A program made the translations under genes and the position numbers. The notes beneath the pieces were generated by a model that was given only the letters and a program-made list of their open reading frames with translations, made no database searches and had not been told where the DNA came from. DNA of 64,000 nt from NCBI RefSeq assembly GCF_042675725.1, contig NZ_JBHTJN010000004.1, forward strand, positions 1 to 64,000, given 5' to 3'. This document shows, piece after piece, positions 29,249 to 37,793 of the stretch (position 1 is the stretch's first letter; each line of letters starts with the position of its first letter). This stretch comes from Seminibacterium arietis (GTDB lineage: Bacteria > Pseudomonadota > Gammaproteobacteria > Enterobacterales > Pasteurellaceae).

Positions 29249-29271
29249 TTTTTGCGGTTAAGATCGCAAAA
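29249..29271 (-). promoter_or_regulatory. CRP-S competence-regulatory site for comEC/rec2
   Basis: The plus strand reads five Ts, GCGGTTAAGATCGC and four As. This is the CRP-S form (T5-GCGA-N6-TCGC-A4) with one core mismatch. In H. influenzae such sites need both CRP and Sxy and control competence genes, including rec2. The site directly abuts the stop codon of the upstream gabD gene and centres about 77 bases before the comEC ATG. Confidence 0.8.
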
Positions 29272-30717
29272 TTAAATTTTCACACACAAATATTTTAGTT
29301 CTAAAAATTCATCTAGACCATATTTCGAACCTTCACGACCAAGTCCTGATTCTTTCACTCCTCCGAATGGAGCAAATTCATTAGTAATTAACCCCTCATT
29401 AATACCAACTAAACCATATTCTAAAGCTTCTGCTACTCGCCAAATTCGACTAATATTTTGCGTAAAAATATAAGATGCCAGCCCAAATTCTGTATTATTT
29501 GCCATTTGAATTACTTGTTCTTCTGTATCAAATTTGAATACTGGAGCAAGTGGTGCAAAAGTTTCCTCTTTTGCTACTTTCATTTCTTCATTAACGTCTT
29601 TCAATAAAGTTGGCTGAAAAAATGTACCGCCAAGATGATGTCTTTCCCCACCAAGCAATAAAGTGGCTCCTTTTTGAACTGCATCTTGAATATGAGTTTG
29701 TATTTTTTGCACCGCACTTTCGCTGATCAAAGGTCCCATATCAACACCTTGTTCATTAGCAGCACCTAGTTTAATTTGCTCCATTTTTGCCGCAAATTTT
29801 TCTAAAAAAGTATTATAAACACCAGATTGCACGTAAATTCGATTAGTACAAATACAAGTTTGTCCACTATTACGAAATTTTGAAGCAAATACGGCTTCTA
29901 CTGCATTATCTAAATCTGCATCATCAAATACTATTGCTGGTGCATTTCCACCTAATTCTAATGCTAGTTTTTTAACTGTATGTGCTGATTGTGCCATTAA
30001 TAGCTTACCTACACGAGTTGATCCAGTAAAACTCACTTTGCGAATGACCGCACTTTCGGTTAAAACTCTACCGACACCTACCGCATCTGAACTAGTAACA
30101 ATATTAAATAGTCCTTTTGGTAATCCCGCTTGTTGTGCTAATTCTGCCAAAGCTAAGGCAGAAAGCGGTGTTTCTTGTGCTGGTTTCAATACAATAGCAC
30201 AGCCTGCAGCCAGTGCTGGAGCAGCTTTACGAGTAATCATCGCATGAGGGAAATTCCAAGGCGTGATAGCTCCAACTACGCCAATGGGTTGCTTTAATAC
30301 CATTAAACGATGATTATTTTTATCAGATGGCAACACATCTCCACAAATACGCTTAGCTTCTTCTGCGAACCATTCAATAAAGCTTGCTCCATATAGAATT
30401 TCACCTCGACTTTCAGCTATTGGTTTACCTTGCTCTAAACTCAAAATTTGAGCTAACTCTTCTTGATTTTCTAATACTAAATCAAACCAACGACGTAAAA
30501 CTGTAGCTCTTTGCTTTGGAAGTTCATGTTTCCATAAATATTGAGCTTGCTTTGCAGCTTCAATTGCTTGTTGAATTTCTTCTAGACCGAGATCTGCTAC
30601 TTGACATATTTCTTTACCACTAGCAGGATTAATTACTGCGAATGTTGCTCCATTTTTAGCATCAACATATTCACCGTTAATATAACTTTTTGTTCTTAAA
30701 AGAGAAAATTTTTCCAT
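29272..30717 (-). CDS. gabD: Succinate-semialdehyde dehydrogenase (NAD(P)+)
   Basis: It oxidises succinate semialdehyde to succinate, the last step of 4-aminobutyrate breakdown. The 481 residues match the GabD length. Catalytic positions are visible: Asn155 in TPWNFPHAM, Glu254 in LALELGGNAP and Cys288 in NSGQTCICTNRIYV. The C-terminal GGVKESGLGREGSKYG block is typical of GabD. No gabT or gabP is adjacent, so a related aldehyde substrate is possible. It lies 21 bases downstream of modE in the same direction. Confidence 0.9.
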   Translation of the reverse strand: MEKFSLLRTKSYINGEYVDAKNGATFAVINPASGKEICQVADLGLEEIQQAIEAAKQAQYLWKHELPKQRATVLRRWFDLVLENQEELAQILSLEQGKPIAESRGEILYGASFIEWFAEEAKRICGDVLPSDKNNHRLMVLKQPIGVVGAITPWNFPHAMITRKAAPALAAGCAIVLKPAQETPLSALALAELAQQAGLPKGLFNIVTSSDAVGVGRVLTESAVIRKVSFTGSTRVGKLLMAQSAHTVKKLALELGGNAPAIVFDDADLDNAVEAVFASKFRNSGQTCICTNRIYVQSGVYNTFLEKFAAKMEQIKLGAANEQGVDMGPLISESAVQKIQTHIQDAVQKGATLLLGGERHHLGGTFFQPTLLKDVNEEMKVAKEETFAPLAPVFKFDTEEQVIQMANNTEFGLASYIFTQNISRIWRVAEALEYGLVGINEGLITNEFAPFGGVKESGLGREGSKYGLDEFLELKYLCVKI

Positions 30718-30738
30718 TTAACTTAGCCTTATTTAAAT

Positions 30739-31515
30739 TTAATACAGCGTAATAATTACTATCTGTTCAGGATCAATATAACAATAAAGTTCATCACTAA
30801 CCTGAATTCTATGGTCACCACTTGTAGTTGCACAGCATTGTACAGCCCCACCAATATTTAATATGACTTCTTGACAAACATTATTATCTATAATGTCAAC
30901 TACTGTTGCACTAAAGCAGTTTTGCGATACATTTGGTTTAGAATGAGATATTTTTAGCCAAGGTGCTTTCATCATTACCATGACTTCCTTACCTAAAAAT
31001 AATTGTAAACGTACCGCACTTTGAGCAGTAATAGAAACTCGTAATGGGTTAGGAAATCCATTAATCTGAATATCTACATAACAGTGAATATCTTTATTTT
31101 CAAAAGCAATAATATTGCCAATGAATTGATTTCTAGCACTACTTTGTAAAGAAAAACGAGCTGTTGCAGAGAGTATACTATCTAATGGTACCGTCTCATC
31201 TTGTAAAATCTCAAATGCTTTGGACTGTGTTCGCTCTAATAAATCATAAAGTTGCAATAATCTCTGAGCATATATCGTCAATGCTGTTCCGCCACCATTT
31301 TTTCCACCTACATTACGGTTTAGCAACGGCTTGGGGCTAATATTATTCATTGCTTCCAAATGATCCCATGCACTTTTATAACTTACTTTTACATTCTTTG
31401 CCGCTTGGTTAATCGAACCGCACTTATCAATTTCTTTTAATAAACGAATACGCTTTGGATCAACAAAAAGTTGTTGTTGCAATTTGATTGAAAGTAAAAT
31501 TTCTGTTTCAGACAT
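30739..31515 (-). CDS. modE: Molybdate-responsive transcription regulator ModE
   Basis: This is a dimeric DNA-binding sensor that represses modABC when molybdate is present. The 258 residues have an N-terminal winged helix-turn-helix (about 15-115, with GSINQAAKNVKVSYKSAWDH and GGKNGGGTALT) and two C-terminal Mop/TOBE molybdate-binding domains (about 120-190 and 195-258; SARNQF lies in the first). The frame is open to a TTG at 31530, but the ATG at 31515 has GGGAG seven bases upstream and gives the family start MSETEIL. It is divergent from modA. Confidence 0.95.
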   Translation of the reverse strand: MSETEILLSIKLQQQLFVDPKRIRLLKEIDKCGSINQAAKNVKVSYKSAWDHLEAMNNISPKPLLNRNVGGKNGGGTALTIYAQRLLQLYDLLERTQSKAFEILQDETVPLDSILSATARFSLQSSARNQFIGNIIAFENKDIHCYVDIQINGFPNPLRVSITAQSAVRLQLFLGKEVMVMMKAPWLKISHSKPNVSQNCFSATVVDIIDNNVCQEVILNIGGAVQCCATTSGDHRIQVSDELYCYIDPEQIVIITLY

Positions 31516-31585
31516 AACTTTCTCCCACAAGACTTTTATACATTTTAATAGAATGTTTTACTTTTATATAGCTTTTATTTTTAAA

Positions 31586-31612
31586 ATCGTTATATAATAA
31601 AATACATATCAG
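31586..31612. promoter_or_regulatory. Probable ModE operator overlapping the modA promoter
   Basis: The segment begins ATCGTTATATA and ends TACATATCAG, an imperfect inverted repeat of the ModE-box type (CGnTATAT spaced from ATATAnCG). A TATAAT at 31593-31598 lies inside it, so a bound repressor would cover the likely -10 of modA. It is located between the divergent modE and modA genes. Confidence 0.55.
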
Positions 31613-31659
31613 TTACATGGCAATTATTACCTTAAAACATATCAAGTTATGGAGTCATT

Positions 31660-32424
31660 ATGCTTAAATTCAAAAAACTTTTAACTATCATCGCATGCGT
31701 AGCAATTTCCTTATCTGCCCAAGCAAAACTCACCGTATTTGCAGCGGCATCGATGACTAATGTACTAGAAGAAATTAAAAAAGAATATTTAAAACAAAAG
31801 CCAAATGAAGAAATCATTTTTTCATTCGCTTCATCTTCCGTGTTAGCAAAACAAATAAAACAAGGGGCACCCGCGGATATTTTTATTTCGGCGGATCAAA
31901 AATGGATGGATTTTTTAGCAGAAGCTAATGCTATAGATTCAAATAGCCGTGTTGATTTAGTTGGCAATAAATTAGTGATTATTGCACCCAAAGAAAGTAA
32001 AATTAAAGAGTTTGATGTAACTAAAACTGACTGGCAAAACAAGTTAAGCGACAAAAATAGTTTTTTAGCTGTTGGTGATCCTAATCATGTTCCAGCGGGT
32101 AAATATGCAAAAGCGGCTCTGACTTATCTCAAGCAATGGGACGATGTTAAAGATAAACTTGCTCCAGCAAAAAATGTACGAGCAGCTCTAGCATTAGTTG
32201 AGTTAGGTGAATCCCCATTAGGTATTGTTTACGCTACGGATGCGGCTGCAAGTGAAAAAGTAAAAGTGGTAAGCATATTCCCTGACGGTTCACATCCGCC
32301 AGTAGAATATCCAGCAGCAATAGTAAAAAATCATGATAATGAAAATAGCCGTGAATTCATTAAATTCTTAAAAACTGAGCCAGCAAAACGCATTTTTACG
32401 ACCTTTGGTTTCATCAATAAATAG
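31660..32424 (+). CDS. modA: Molybdate ABC transporter, periplasmic binding protein
   Basis: This 254-residue protein has a signal peptide (to about 22, AQA). The mature protein begins KLTVFAAASMTN, the standard ModA start. The motifs SSSVLAKQIKQGAPADIFISA and GDPNHVPAGKYAKAAL form the oxyanion pocket. It binds molybdate (and usually tungstate) and delivers it to ModBC. GGAG precedes the ATG. Confidence 0.96.
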   Translation: MLKFKKLLTIIACVAISLSAQAKLTVFAAASMTNVLEEIKKEYLKQKPNEEIIFSFASSSVLAKQIKQGAPADIFISADQKWMDFLAEANAIDSNSRVDLVGNKLVIIAPKESKIKEFDVTKTDWQNKLSDKNSFLAVGDPNHVPAGKYAKAALTYLKQWDDVKDKLAPAKNVRAALALVELGESPLGIVYATDAAASEKVKVVSIFPDGSHPPVEYPAAIVKNHDNENSREFIKFLKTEPAKRIFTTFGFINK

Positions 32425-32506
32425 TTGAATTTATCTTGTAGTGGAATTTCCACCACATTATTTATTTTTAAACCGCACTTTTGCATCATCTTGTAGGTTA
32501 GAAGCT

Positions 32507-33235
32507 ATGTTGAGCATCATCAATGACAATTTTACTTTATCACAACAAGAAATTGATGCTATCTCACTAAGCATCAAAGTAGCTTTAATATCAATTTTTG
32601 CGAGCCTGCCTTTCTCAATTTTTATCGCTTGGCTGTTGGCTCGCAAAGAGTTTTGGGGAAAATCTGTTCTCAATGGCATAGTTCACTTACCTCTAGTATT
32701 GCCTCCTGTTGTGATTGGTTATTTATTGCTTATTTTGATGGGGCGTAACGGTCTAATTGGTCGTTATTTAATTGATTGGTTTGATTTTACTTTTAGCTTT
32801 AATTGGTATGGAGCTGCATTAGCATCAGCAATAGTGTCATTTCCATTAATTGTACGCTCTGTACGCTTAGCACTAGAAAGTGTAGATTTTAAATTAGAAC
32901 AAGCAGCTCGTACTTTGGGTGCCTCCAGTATCCGTACTTTTTTCACCATTACGCTACCGCTTTCTCTACCAGGTATATTATCGGGTTTGATTTTAGGCTT
33001 CGCACGCTCATTAGGTGAATTTGGTGCAACTATTACTTTTGTTTCTAATATACCAAAAGCAACTCAAACACTACCTCTTGCAATGTCATCATTTATTGAA
33101 ACGCCAGGAGCAGAACATTCTGCTGCTCGGCTATGTTTAATTGCTATTATTATCTCTTTAATTTCATTGCTCATTTCAGAATGGCTTGCTCGACATACGC
33201 AAAAAAAATTAGGTCAATCAAATGTTAGAAATTAA
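32507..33235 (+). CDS. modB: Molybdate ABC transporter permease
   Basis: This 242-residue inner-membrane permease has five to six helices. The ABC-contact loop is EQAARTLGASSIRTFFTITLP. The open frame continues upstream to 32441, but the ATG at 32507 gives the normal ModB length, and the upstream part contains an uptake sequence (32472-32480) between modA and modB. The 3' end overlaps modC by 14 bases. Confidence 0.93.
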   Translation: MLSIINDNFTLSQQEIDAISLSIKVALISIFASLPFSIFIAWLLARKEFWGKSVLNGIVHLPLVLPPVVIGYLLLILMGRNGLIGRYLIDWFDFTFSFNWYGAALASAIVSFPLIVRSVRLALESVDFKLEQAARTLGASSIRTFFTITLPLSLPGILSGLILGFARSLGEFGATITFVSNIPKATQTLPLAMSSFIETPGAEHSAARLCLIAIIISLISLLISEWLARHTQKKLGQSNVRN

Positions 33236-34280
33236 TGTTGAAAAAAAATTAGGTCAGATACAATTTATTACTAATTTACAAATTCCAAATCAAGGCATTA
33301 CCGTTTTATTTGGTTTGTCTGGCTCAGGAAAGTCTACTTTAATCAATTTAGTGGCAGGTTTAACTAAACCAGATCACGGCAATATTCAATTGAACAATCG
33401 AATTCTAACAGATACAACTAAGCAAATTCATTTGCCACCAAATCATCGCAATGTAGGTTATGTATTCCAAGATGCTAGATTATTTCCTCATTACACAGTG
33501 AAGGGCAACTTATGTTACGGCATGAAAAATACTAATCAACAACAATTTGATCACATTGTCCAATTACTTGGCATTGAACATTTATTAAAACGCTACCCGA
33601 TTACATTATCAGGAGGCGAGAAACAGCGAGTTTCAATAGGACGAGCTTTGCTCACTCAACCTGAAATATTACTAATGGATGAACCTCTTTCTGCGTTAGA
33701 TATTCCTCGTAAACAAGAATTATTAAACTACTTAGACAAGCTTGCTGAAAACATCAATATACCAATTTTGTATGTAACTCATAGTATAGAAGAGCTACTT
33801 CATTTAGCAGATCAAGTTGTGTTAATGGATAATGGTAAAGTAAAGGCTTACGGTCACCTTGAAAACTTATGGCAAACGCCTTTATTTGATTTATGGAAAT
33901 CTAATAATCGTCAAAGTACTGTACTTTCGCTGCCAATACAACATCACAATAAATGCTATAAAATGACCGCACTTGCTTTAGGTGAGCAATCTATTTGGAT
34001 AACCGAAATTAAGAAAAATATAGGAGAATATACACGGGTCTGTATTTATGCGACCGATGTTTCAATTACCTTAACGTCACCTGAAAAAACAAGCATTCGT
34101 AACATTTTATTTGGTAAAATCACTGCACTTTGTGAAAAAGAAAATCATGTTAACGTGCAGATTAAGGTTGAACATAATCTTATCTGGGCGAGTATTAGTA
34201 AATGGTCTTATCATCAACTCGCACTACAAATCGAGCAAAATGTCTACGTGCAAATTAAATCCGTTTCTTTAATTAAGTAG
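33222..34280 (+). CDS. modC: Molybdate ABC transporter ATP-binding protein
   Basis: This ATPase of 352 residues powers molybdate import. The Walker A is GLSGSGKST, the signature LSGGEKQRVSIGRALL and the Walker B LLMDEPLSALD. A C-terminal TOBE/Mop domain (about 285-350) is present, as in ModC proteins that sense molybdate. It overlaps modB, which points to coupled translation. One uptake sequence lies inside (33966). Confidence 0.95.
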   Translation: MLEINVEKKLGQIQFITNLQIPNQGITVLFGLSGSGKSTLINLVAGLTKPDHGNIQLNNRILTDTTKQIHLPPNHRNVGYVFQDARLFPHYTVKGNLCYGMKNTNQQQFDHIVQLLGIEHLLKRYPITLSGGEKQRVSIGRALLTQPEILLMDEPLSALDIPRKQELLNYLDKLAENINIPILYVTHSIEELLHLADQVVLMDNGKVKAYGHLENLWQTPLFDLWKSNNRQSTVLSLPIQHHNKCYKMTALALGEQSIWITEIKKNIGEYTRVCIYATDVSITLTSPEKTSIRNILFGKITALCEKENHVNVQIKVEHNLIWASISKWSYHQLALQIEQNVYVQIKSVSLIK

Positions 34281-34329
34281 AAAACAAATACTCAATAGTA
34301 AATTTATTAAATAGTCTAAATTTAAAAAA

Positions 34330-34356
34330 AACACACCGCACTTTAAGCGGTGTGTT
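34330..34356. terminator. Terminator between modC and the restriction-modification genes
   Basis: AACACACCGC (34330-34339) pairs with GCGGTGTGTT (34347-34356) across a 7-base loop that contains part of an uptake sequence. On the minus strand the stem is followed by seven Ts, so it is a strong terminator for the leftward specificity gene. It also ends the modABC side. Confidence 0.85.
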
Positions 34357-34383
34357 CTCATTAAAAGATGATACTTTCTCTTA

Positions 34384-35616
34384 TCAAGCTTGCACTGAGC
34401 AAGATGTATCTATCACCTCTTTTGTCTTTGCGATCTTTTTATCTGTCCATTTGACTACATCGGCTATAATAAGTTTTTGAATGGCTTTTATAAAAGTTTC
34501 CATAAACTCAAAGTCTATTTGTCCGTTTTTTGTTGGGAGGTTGATTGTCTTATTTTTTACCTTATTCCAACCTCCTAATTTATTCTTATAAGAATAAATT
34601 TTTAAATCTGTTACTTGATTAATACAAGGTACAAAAAATAAATATTCTTTAGGTTGTAAATCTTTATTACCTCCTAGCCATTTAATAGCATAAGAATCTG
34701 AAAGAACAGTAAATTCTTTTGACTGATAATAAGCTCTATAAACATCACTATTTGAAGGAAGTGAAATAACATTTTTTAAAATGGTTGCATTTTTAATTGG
34801 TACATAATAGTTTAATCCCTGATTCATAAAACTAGAAGTTAAGGCTGGTAAGATATATTCTCCTTTAGGTTCTTTAGGTAAATCATTTGCTTTATAAGGT
34901 AATTTTTTTGTAGATATTTTTTCAAACAAATCACCAATTCTATATTCTCCCCACTCAATCTCATCTAGGCTATTAAGTGCATATTTTTCTTTATCTGTTA
35001 AAGTATAATCTTTTAAATCACTAGCTACTAGATAAGCCTCAAGCTCGGCGACTCGCTGAGCCTCAAGCTCGGCGACTCGCTGAGCCTCAAGCTCGGCGAC
35101 AAAGCTTTCCATAAATTCAAAGTCTATTTGTCCGTTTTTTGTTGGGAGTTGGATAAATTTATCTTGAATTTTATTCCAAGAACACATATTTTCATATCCA
35201 AAGTTTTTATTTAAATGAGTAAATGTATTTGAAATAAATAGTCCCAATTTTTCAGTTATATTAAATTTAAATTCCAATGAAAATACTCTTGCGTGAGTAA
35301 CCATTTTATATTCAAAATTTCTAAAAAAGACATTCCCAAACATATCTATTGTAATTGTGTTTTTTTTGAAAATTTTTGCTTTTATATCTGATTTTCCTAA
35401 TATTCCACTATCAGTCAATCCTGCTGTTATTACATTTACACCCTTATTATTTATATGTTTTTTTTGTATATCAAAATCTCCATTTTGACTTTCAAACAAA
35501 TCACCAATTCTATATTCGCCCCACTGAACTTTGGCTAGTTTTTCATTCAGTGAGGCATCTATTTTTTTAAGCTTTCGTCCTCGCTTTCTTTTTTCATAAG
35601 ATTTGACACTTCCCAA
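34384..35616 (-). CDS. Restriction-modification specificity subunit with two target-recognition domains
   Basis: This HsdS/BcgIB-like frame of up to 410 codons should provide DNA recognition for the nuclease-methylase encoded immediately upstream. It is an internal duplication: WGEYRIGDLFE occurs at 32-42 and 222-232, and LPTKNGQIDFEFME at 157-170 and 360-373, each pair bounding one recognition domain. Between the halves, residues 173-196 are three 8-residue units of VAELEAQR type. No ATG or GTG start is available at a sensible place. The first possible start is a TTG at 35616, 58 bases inside the methylase gene and without a ribosome-binding site. The frame is the -1 frame of the methylase across an A7 tract (35562-35568), so it may be made as a fusion. 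There are no uptake sequences in the gene. Function is inferred from architecture. Confidence 0.8.
   Translation of the reverse strand: MGSVKSYEKRKRGRKLKKIDASLNEKLAKVQWGEYRIGDLFESQNGDFDIQKKHINNKGVNVITAGLTDSGILGKSDIKAKIFKKNTITIDMFGNVFFRNFEYKMVTHARVFSLEFKFNITEKLGLFISNTFTHLNKNFGYENMCSWNKIQDKFIQLPTKNGQIDFEFMESFVAELEAQRVAELEAQRVAELEAYLVASDLKDYTLTDKEKYALNSLDEIEWGEYRIGDLFEKISTKKLPYKANDLPKEPKGEYILPALTSSFMNQGLNYYVPIKNATILKNVISLPSNSDVYRAYYQSKEFTVLSDSYAIKWLGGNKDLQPKEYLFFVPCINQVTDLKIYSYKNKLGGWNKVKNKTINLPTKNGQIDFEFMETFIKAIQKLIIADVVKWTDKKIAKTKEVIDTSCSVQA
35036..35100 (-). repeat. 24-bp tandem repeat in the specificity gene
   Basis: Two exact 24-bp units (35036-35059 and 35060-35083) are followed by 17 bases of a third (35084-35100). 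The unit is GC-richer than the surrounding gene. Each unit encodes eight residues (VAELEAQR on the minus strand) in the spacer between the two recognition domains, so copy-number changes would keep the reading frame. Confidence 0.95.
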
Positions 35617-37598
35617 GCTAGATAGTCGCTAACCGTCTTTTTAAAATCTTCAAGTGTTGGTCTTGTATCAATCGGTGCTGATTGATTCCAGTCTGTTCCA
35701 CTTTCTACATCAATATAACCCTCATAGTATTCTTCTTCAGTAAAGATGTTTAGCTTATGCTTTCCAAAGCGTACAAGGTCTACAACTTCTTGATATCTTT
35801 CTTTTGCTCTATCTGTATCAACTAAATTATTACTTGCTTTTTTTCTGTTTGTTCTTGTGTAGCCGTCGTTAGAAAAGTCTATAAATTTAACGATATTATC
35901 GTTATGATGTGCTTCTCCAACTTTAAAAACATAGATATTAGTTTGTACACTTGATTTTCCTATAAAAATATCTATTGGCATTTTGATACTTGCTATTAAG
36001 GTGTTATTTTTTAAGATATTTTTGTTTATCTCTTTAGCTTTGCCACTACCCGCAGAATTTTGAATAATGATTGCTCCGTAGCCTTTTTTCATCATTGAAA
36101 AGGCTCTTTCTACAAAGACCATACCATTTCCTGTGGCTGAATAAGGTGGGTTTAAGACAAAGGCAGTCGCTGGGAAGTTTTCATCAGTATTTCCAAAACC
36201 GTATTTACCGTCAAAGTCTTGTAAAGAGTCTTTGTTTAAAATATTTGAACTTCCGTCGCCCATTAGTATCATATTTAAAATTGCTAACATATAGATATTA
36301 GACAAAACTTCAAGACCTAATAATTGTTCTGCTTTTATTTTTAAAATCTTTTGTTCTAATTCTTCTGGTGATTTTATTTTTTCTTTTGCGTCAATTATCA
36401 TTTCGTTCATACCAGCTACTAAAAGGCCGGCTGAACCAGTTGCGAAGTCCCATAGAAAGCTATCTTTATCAACTCTTGCAAGTTTTACAAGTAGTTTAGC
36501 TACATAAGAAGGAGTTAAGACAACATCATTTAACTTATCTTGTGTAAAGCCAAGCCAAGAATACATTTCGTTGAAAAGTTTTCCTGTAAAGTCGGTTGTA
36601 AGTCCAACTTTGTAATATATACCTAAATCATCAACAATTTTTGTAAATATTCTTTTTAGTTGACTTTCTCCATTTGTAGCTTTATTTATATTATCGGATA
36701 GCAAGGTGTTTTTTAATGTTCTAAGTATAAGGTCTTTCTTTTTAGGTGGAAGATTTTTACATTTTAAAAAGCTGTCTATTTTTCTAACTACAATATCTCC
36801 GTCTGTGTTGTTTTCTTCTTTTAATGATTTTAAATCACTTTTTTCAAGTGGTGCAACTTTTCCCTCTACTCCAAGTGTTGCCATTATTGAGGCTGCTACT
36901 AAATGAACTCTATCACTTTCACTTAGTCCTTTTTCCTCTTTGTAAATATCATTATTTAGCTTAACAAGACTTGCTTGTATTTCTTTTTCTCTTTTTTCTT
37001 TGAGTTTTTCTAATTCTTCAGAAGTAAGTGATAGCTCTTTTACTTTTTTTATAAAATTATCAAAGTTTTCTTTTTTTAAAAAAGATAGGTCTGTATATTT
37101 GTCTACTTCTTGTCCTATACCGAAGTTATCTTTTGAAACATAGTAAACACCTATTGAGTGTTCTATTTGTCCGTTTTCTTTTTTATATCCTGTAACACCA
37201 ATAGCTATTACATCAGTATAGCTTGTATAATGAAGTATTGCATTTGCATAGTGTACAGCACCATTTACGGCATAGTCTTTTATATTTTTATAGTTTGGCT
37301 CGCTTTTAGTTGTTATATTATCAACTTTTCCGTCGCTATCCAGTTTTATTAGTTTGTCTTTATAGCCCTTATATTCTATAAGTATAGGGTATTTTTTTAA
37401 TGTTTTTGTTTCAAGTAAAAGTTTAGCATCGGGTCTATTACCACCCTTACCCCCACTTTTTGAGGCATATTCGTTTAATGCTTTGTCTATTTCATTATTT
37501 AAACTTTCTTGTTCAAGTTTGTAATCTAATTTATATTGTTTTAGCCAACCATTAACAAGGTCAGCTATATTAGGCTCAACTGACTTTATTTTTGCCAT
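35559..37598 (-). CDS. Nuclease-N6-adenine methyltransferase fusion, BcgI-A/type IIB-like
   Basis: This 679-residue protein appears to combine cleavage and methylation. The N-terminal ~210 residues resemble a PD-(D/E)xK nuclease: Pro56-Asp57 and Glu75-x-Lys77 in ILIEYKGYK. A Lys/Glu-rich helical linker (about 180-320) leads to a gamma-type N6-methylase with TPSYVAKLLVKLA (362-374), the SAM motif DFATGSAG (384-391) and the catalytic NPPY (483-486). This order, with a separate two-domain specificity partner, is that of BcgI. Type IIG enzymes carry the same three parts in one chain. It is Lys/Asn-rich with no uptake sequence, which suggests acquisition from outside. GGAG lies 11 bases before the ATG, a long spacing. 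Confidence 0.85.
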   Translation of the reverse strand: MAKIKSVEPNIADLVNGWLKQYKLDYKLEQESLNNEIDKALNEYASKSGGKGGNRPDAKLLLETKTLKKYPILIEYKGYKDKLIKLDSDGKVDNITTKSEPNYKNIKDYAVNGAVHYANAILHYTSYTDVIAIGVTGYKKENGQIEHSIGVYYVSKDNFGIGQEVDKYTDLSFLKKENFDNFIKKVKELSLTSEELEKLKEKREKEIQASLVKLNNDIYKEEKGLSESDRVHLVAASIMATLGVEGKVAPLEKSDLKSLKEENNTDGDIVVRKIDSFLKCKNLPPKKKDLILRTLKNTLLSDNINKATNGESQLKRIFTKIVDDLGIYYKVGLTTDFTGKLFNEMYSWLGFTQDKLNDVVLTPSYVAKLLVKLARVDKDSFLWDFATGSAGLLVAGMNEMIIDAKEKIKSPEELEQKILKIKAEQLLGLEVLSNIYMLAILNMILMGDGSSNILNKDSLQDFDGKYGFGNTDENFPATAFVLNPPYSATGNGMVFVERAFSMMKKGYGAIIIQNSAGSGKAKEINKNILKNNTLIASIKMPIDIFIGKSSVQTNIYVFKVGEAHHNDNIVKFIDFSNDGYTRTNRKKASNNLVDTDRAKERYQEVVDLVRFGKHKLNIFTEEEYYEGYIDVESGTDWNQSAPIDTRPTLEDFKKTVSDYLAWEVSNLMKKESEDESLKK

Positions 37599-37793
37599 TT
37601 TTAATCATTCTCCACTTTATCGTTTTCTCAGCTTTGATTACAGTATTTTTTCGGTTCTAAACTTTCATTTTATTTCATTATTACTTTTACTAAAAAATCA
37701 TAAAAAACTGTGTTATATTAGATCACAAGCATCGTACATAGCAAATAATTACAAAAAACACTTATTAAATAATTGGTTGTAATAAGGAAAAAC

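Noticed and set aside
35036..35100. Tandem repeats as a CRISPR array
   Set aside because: Units are adjacent without spacers and in frame within a coding region, and there are no cas genes.
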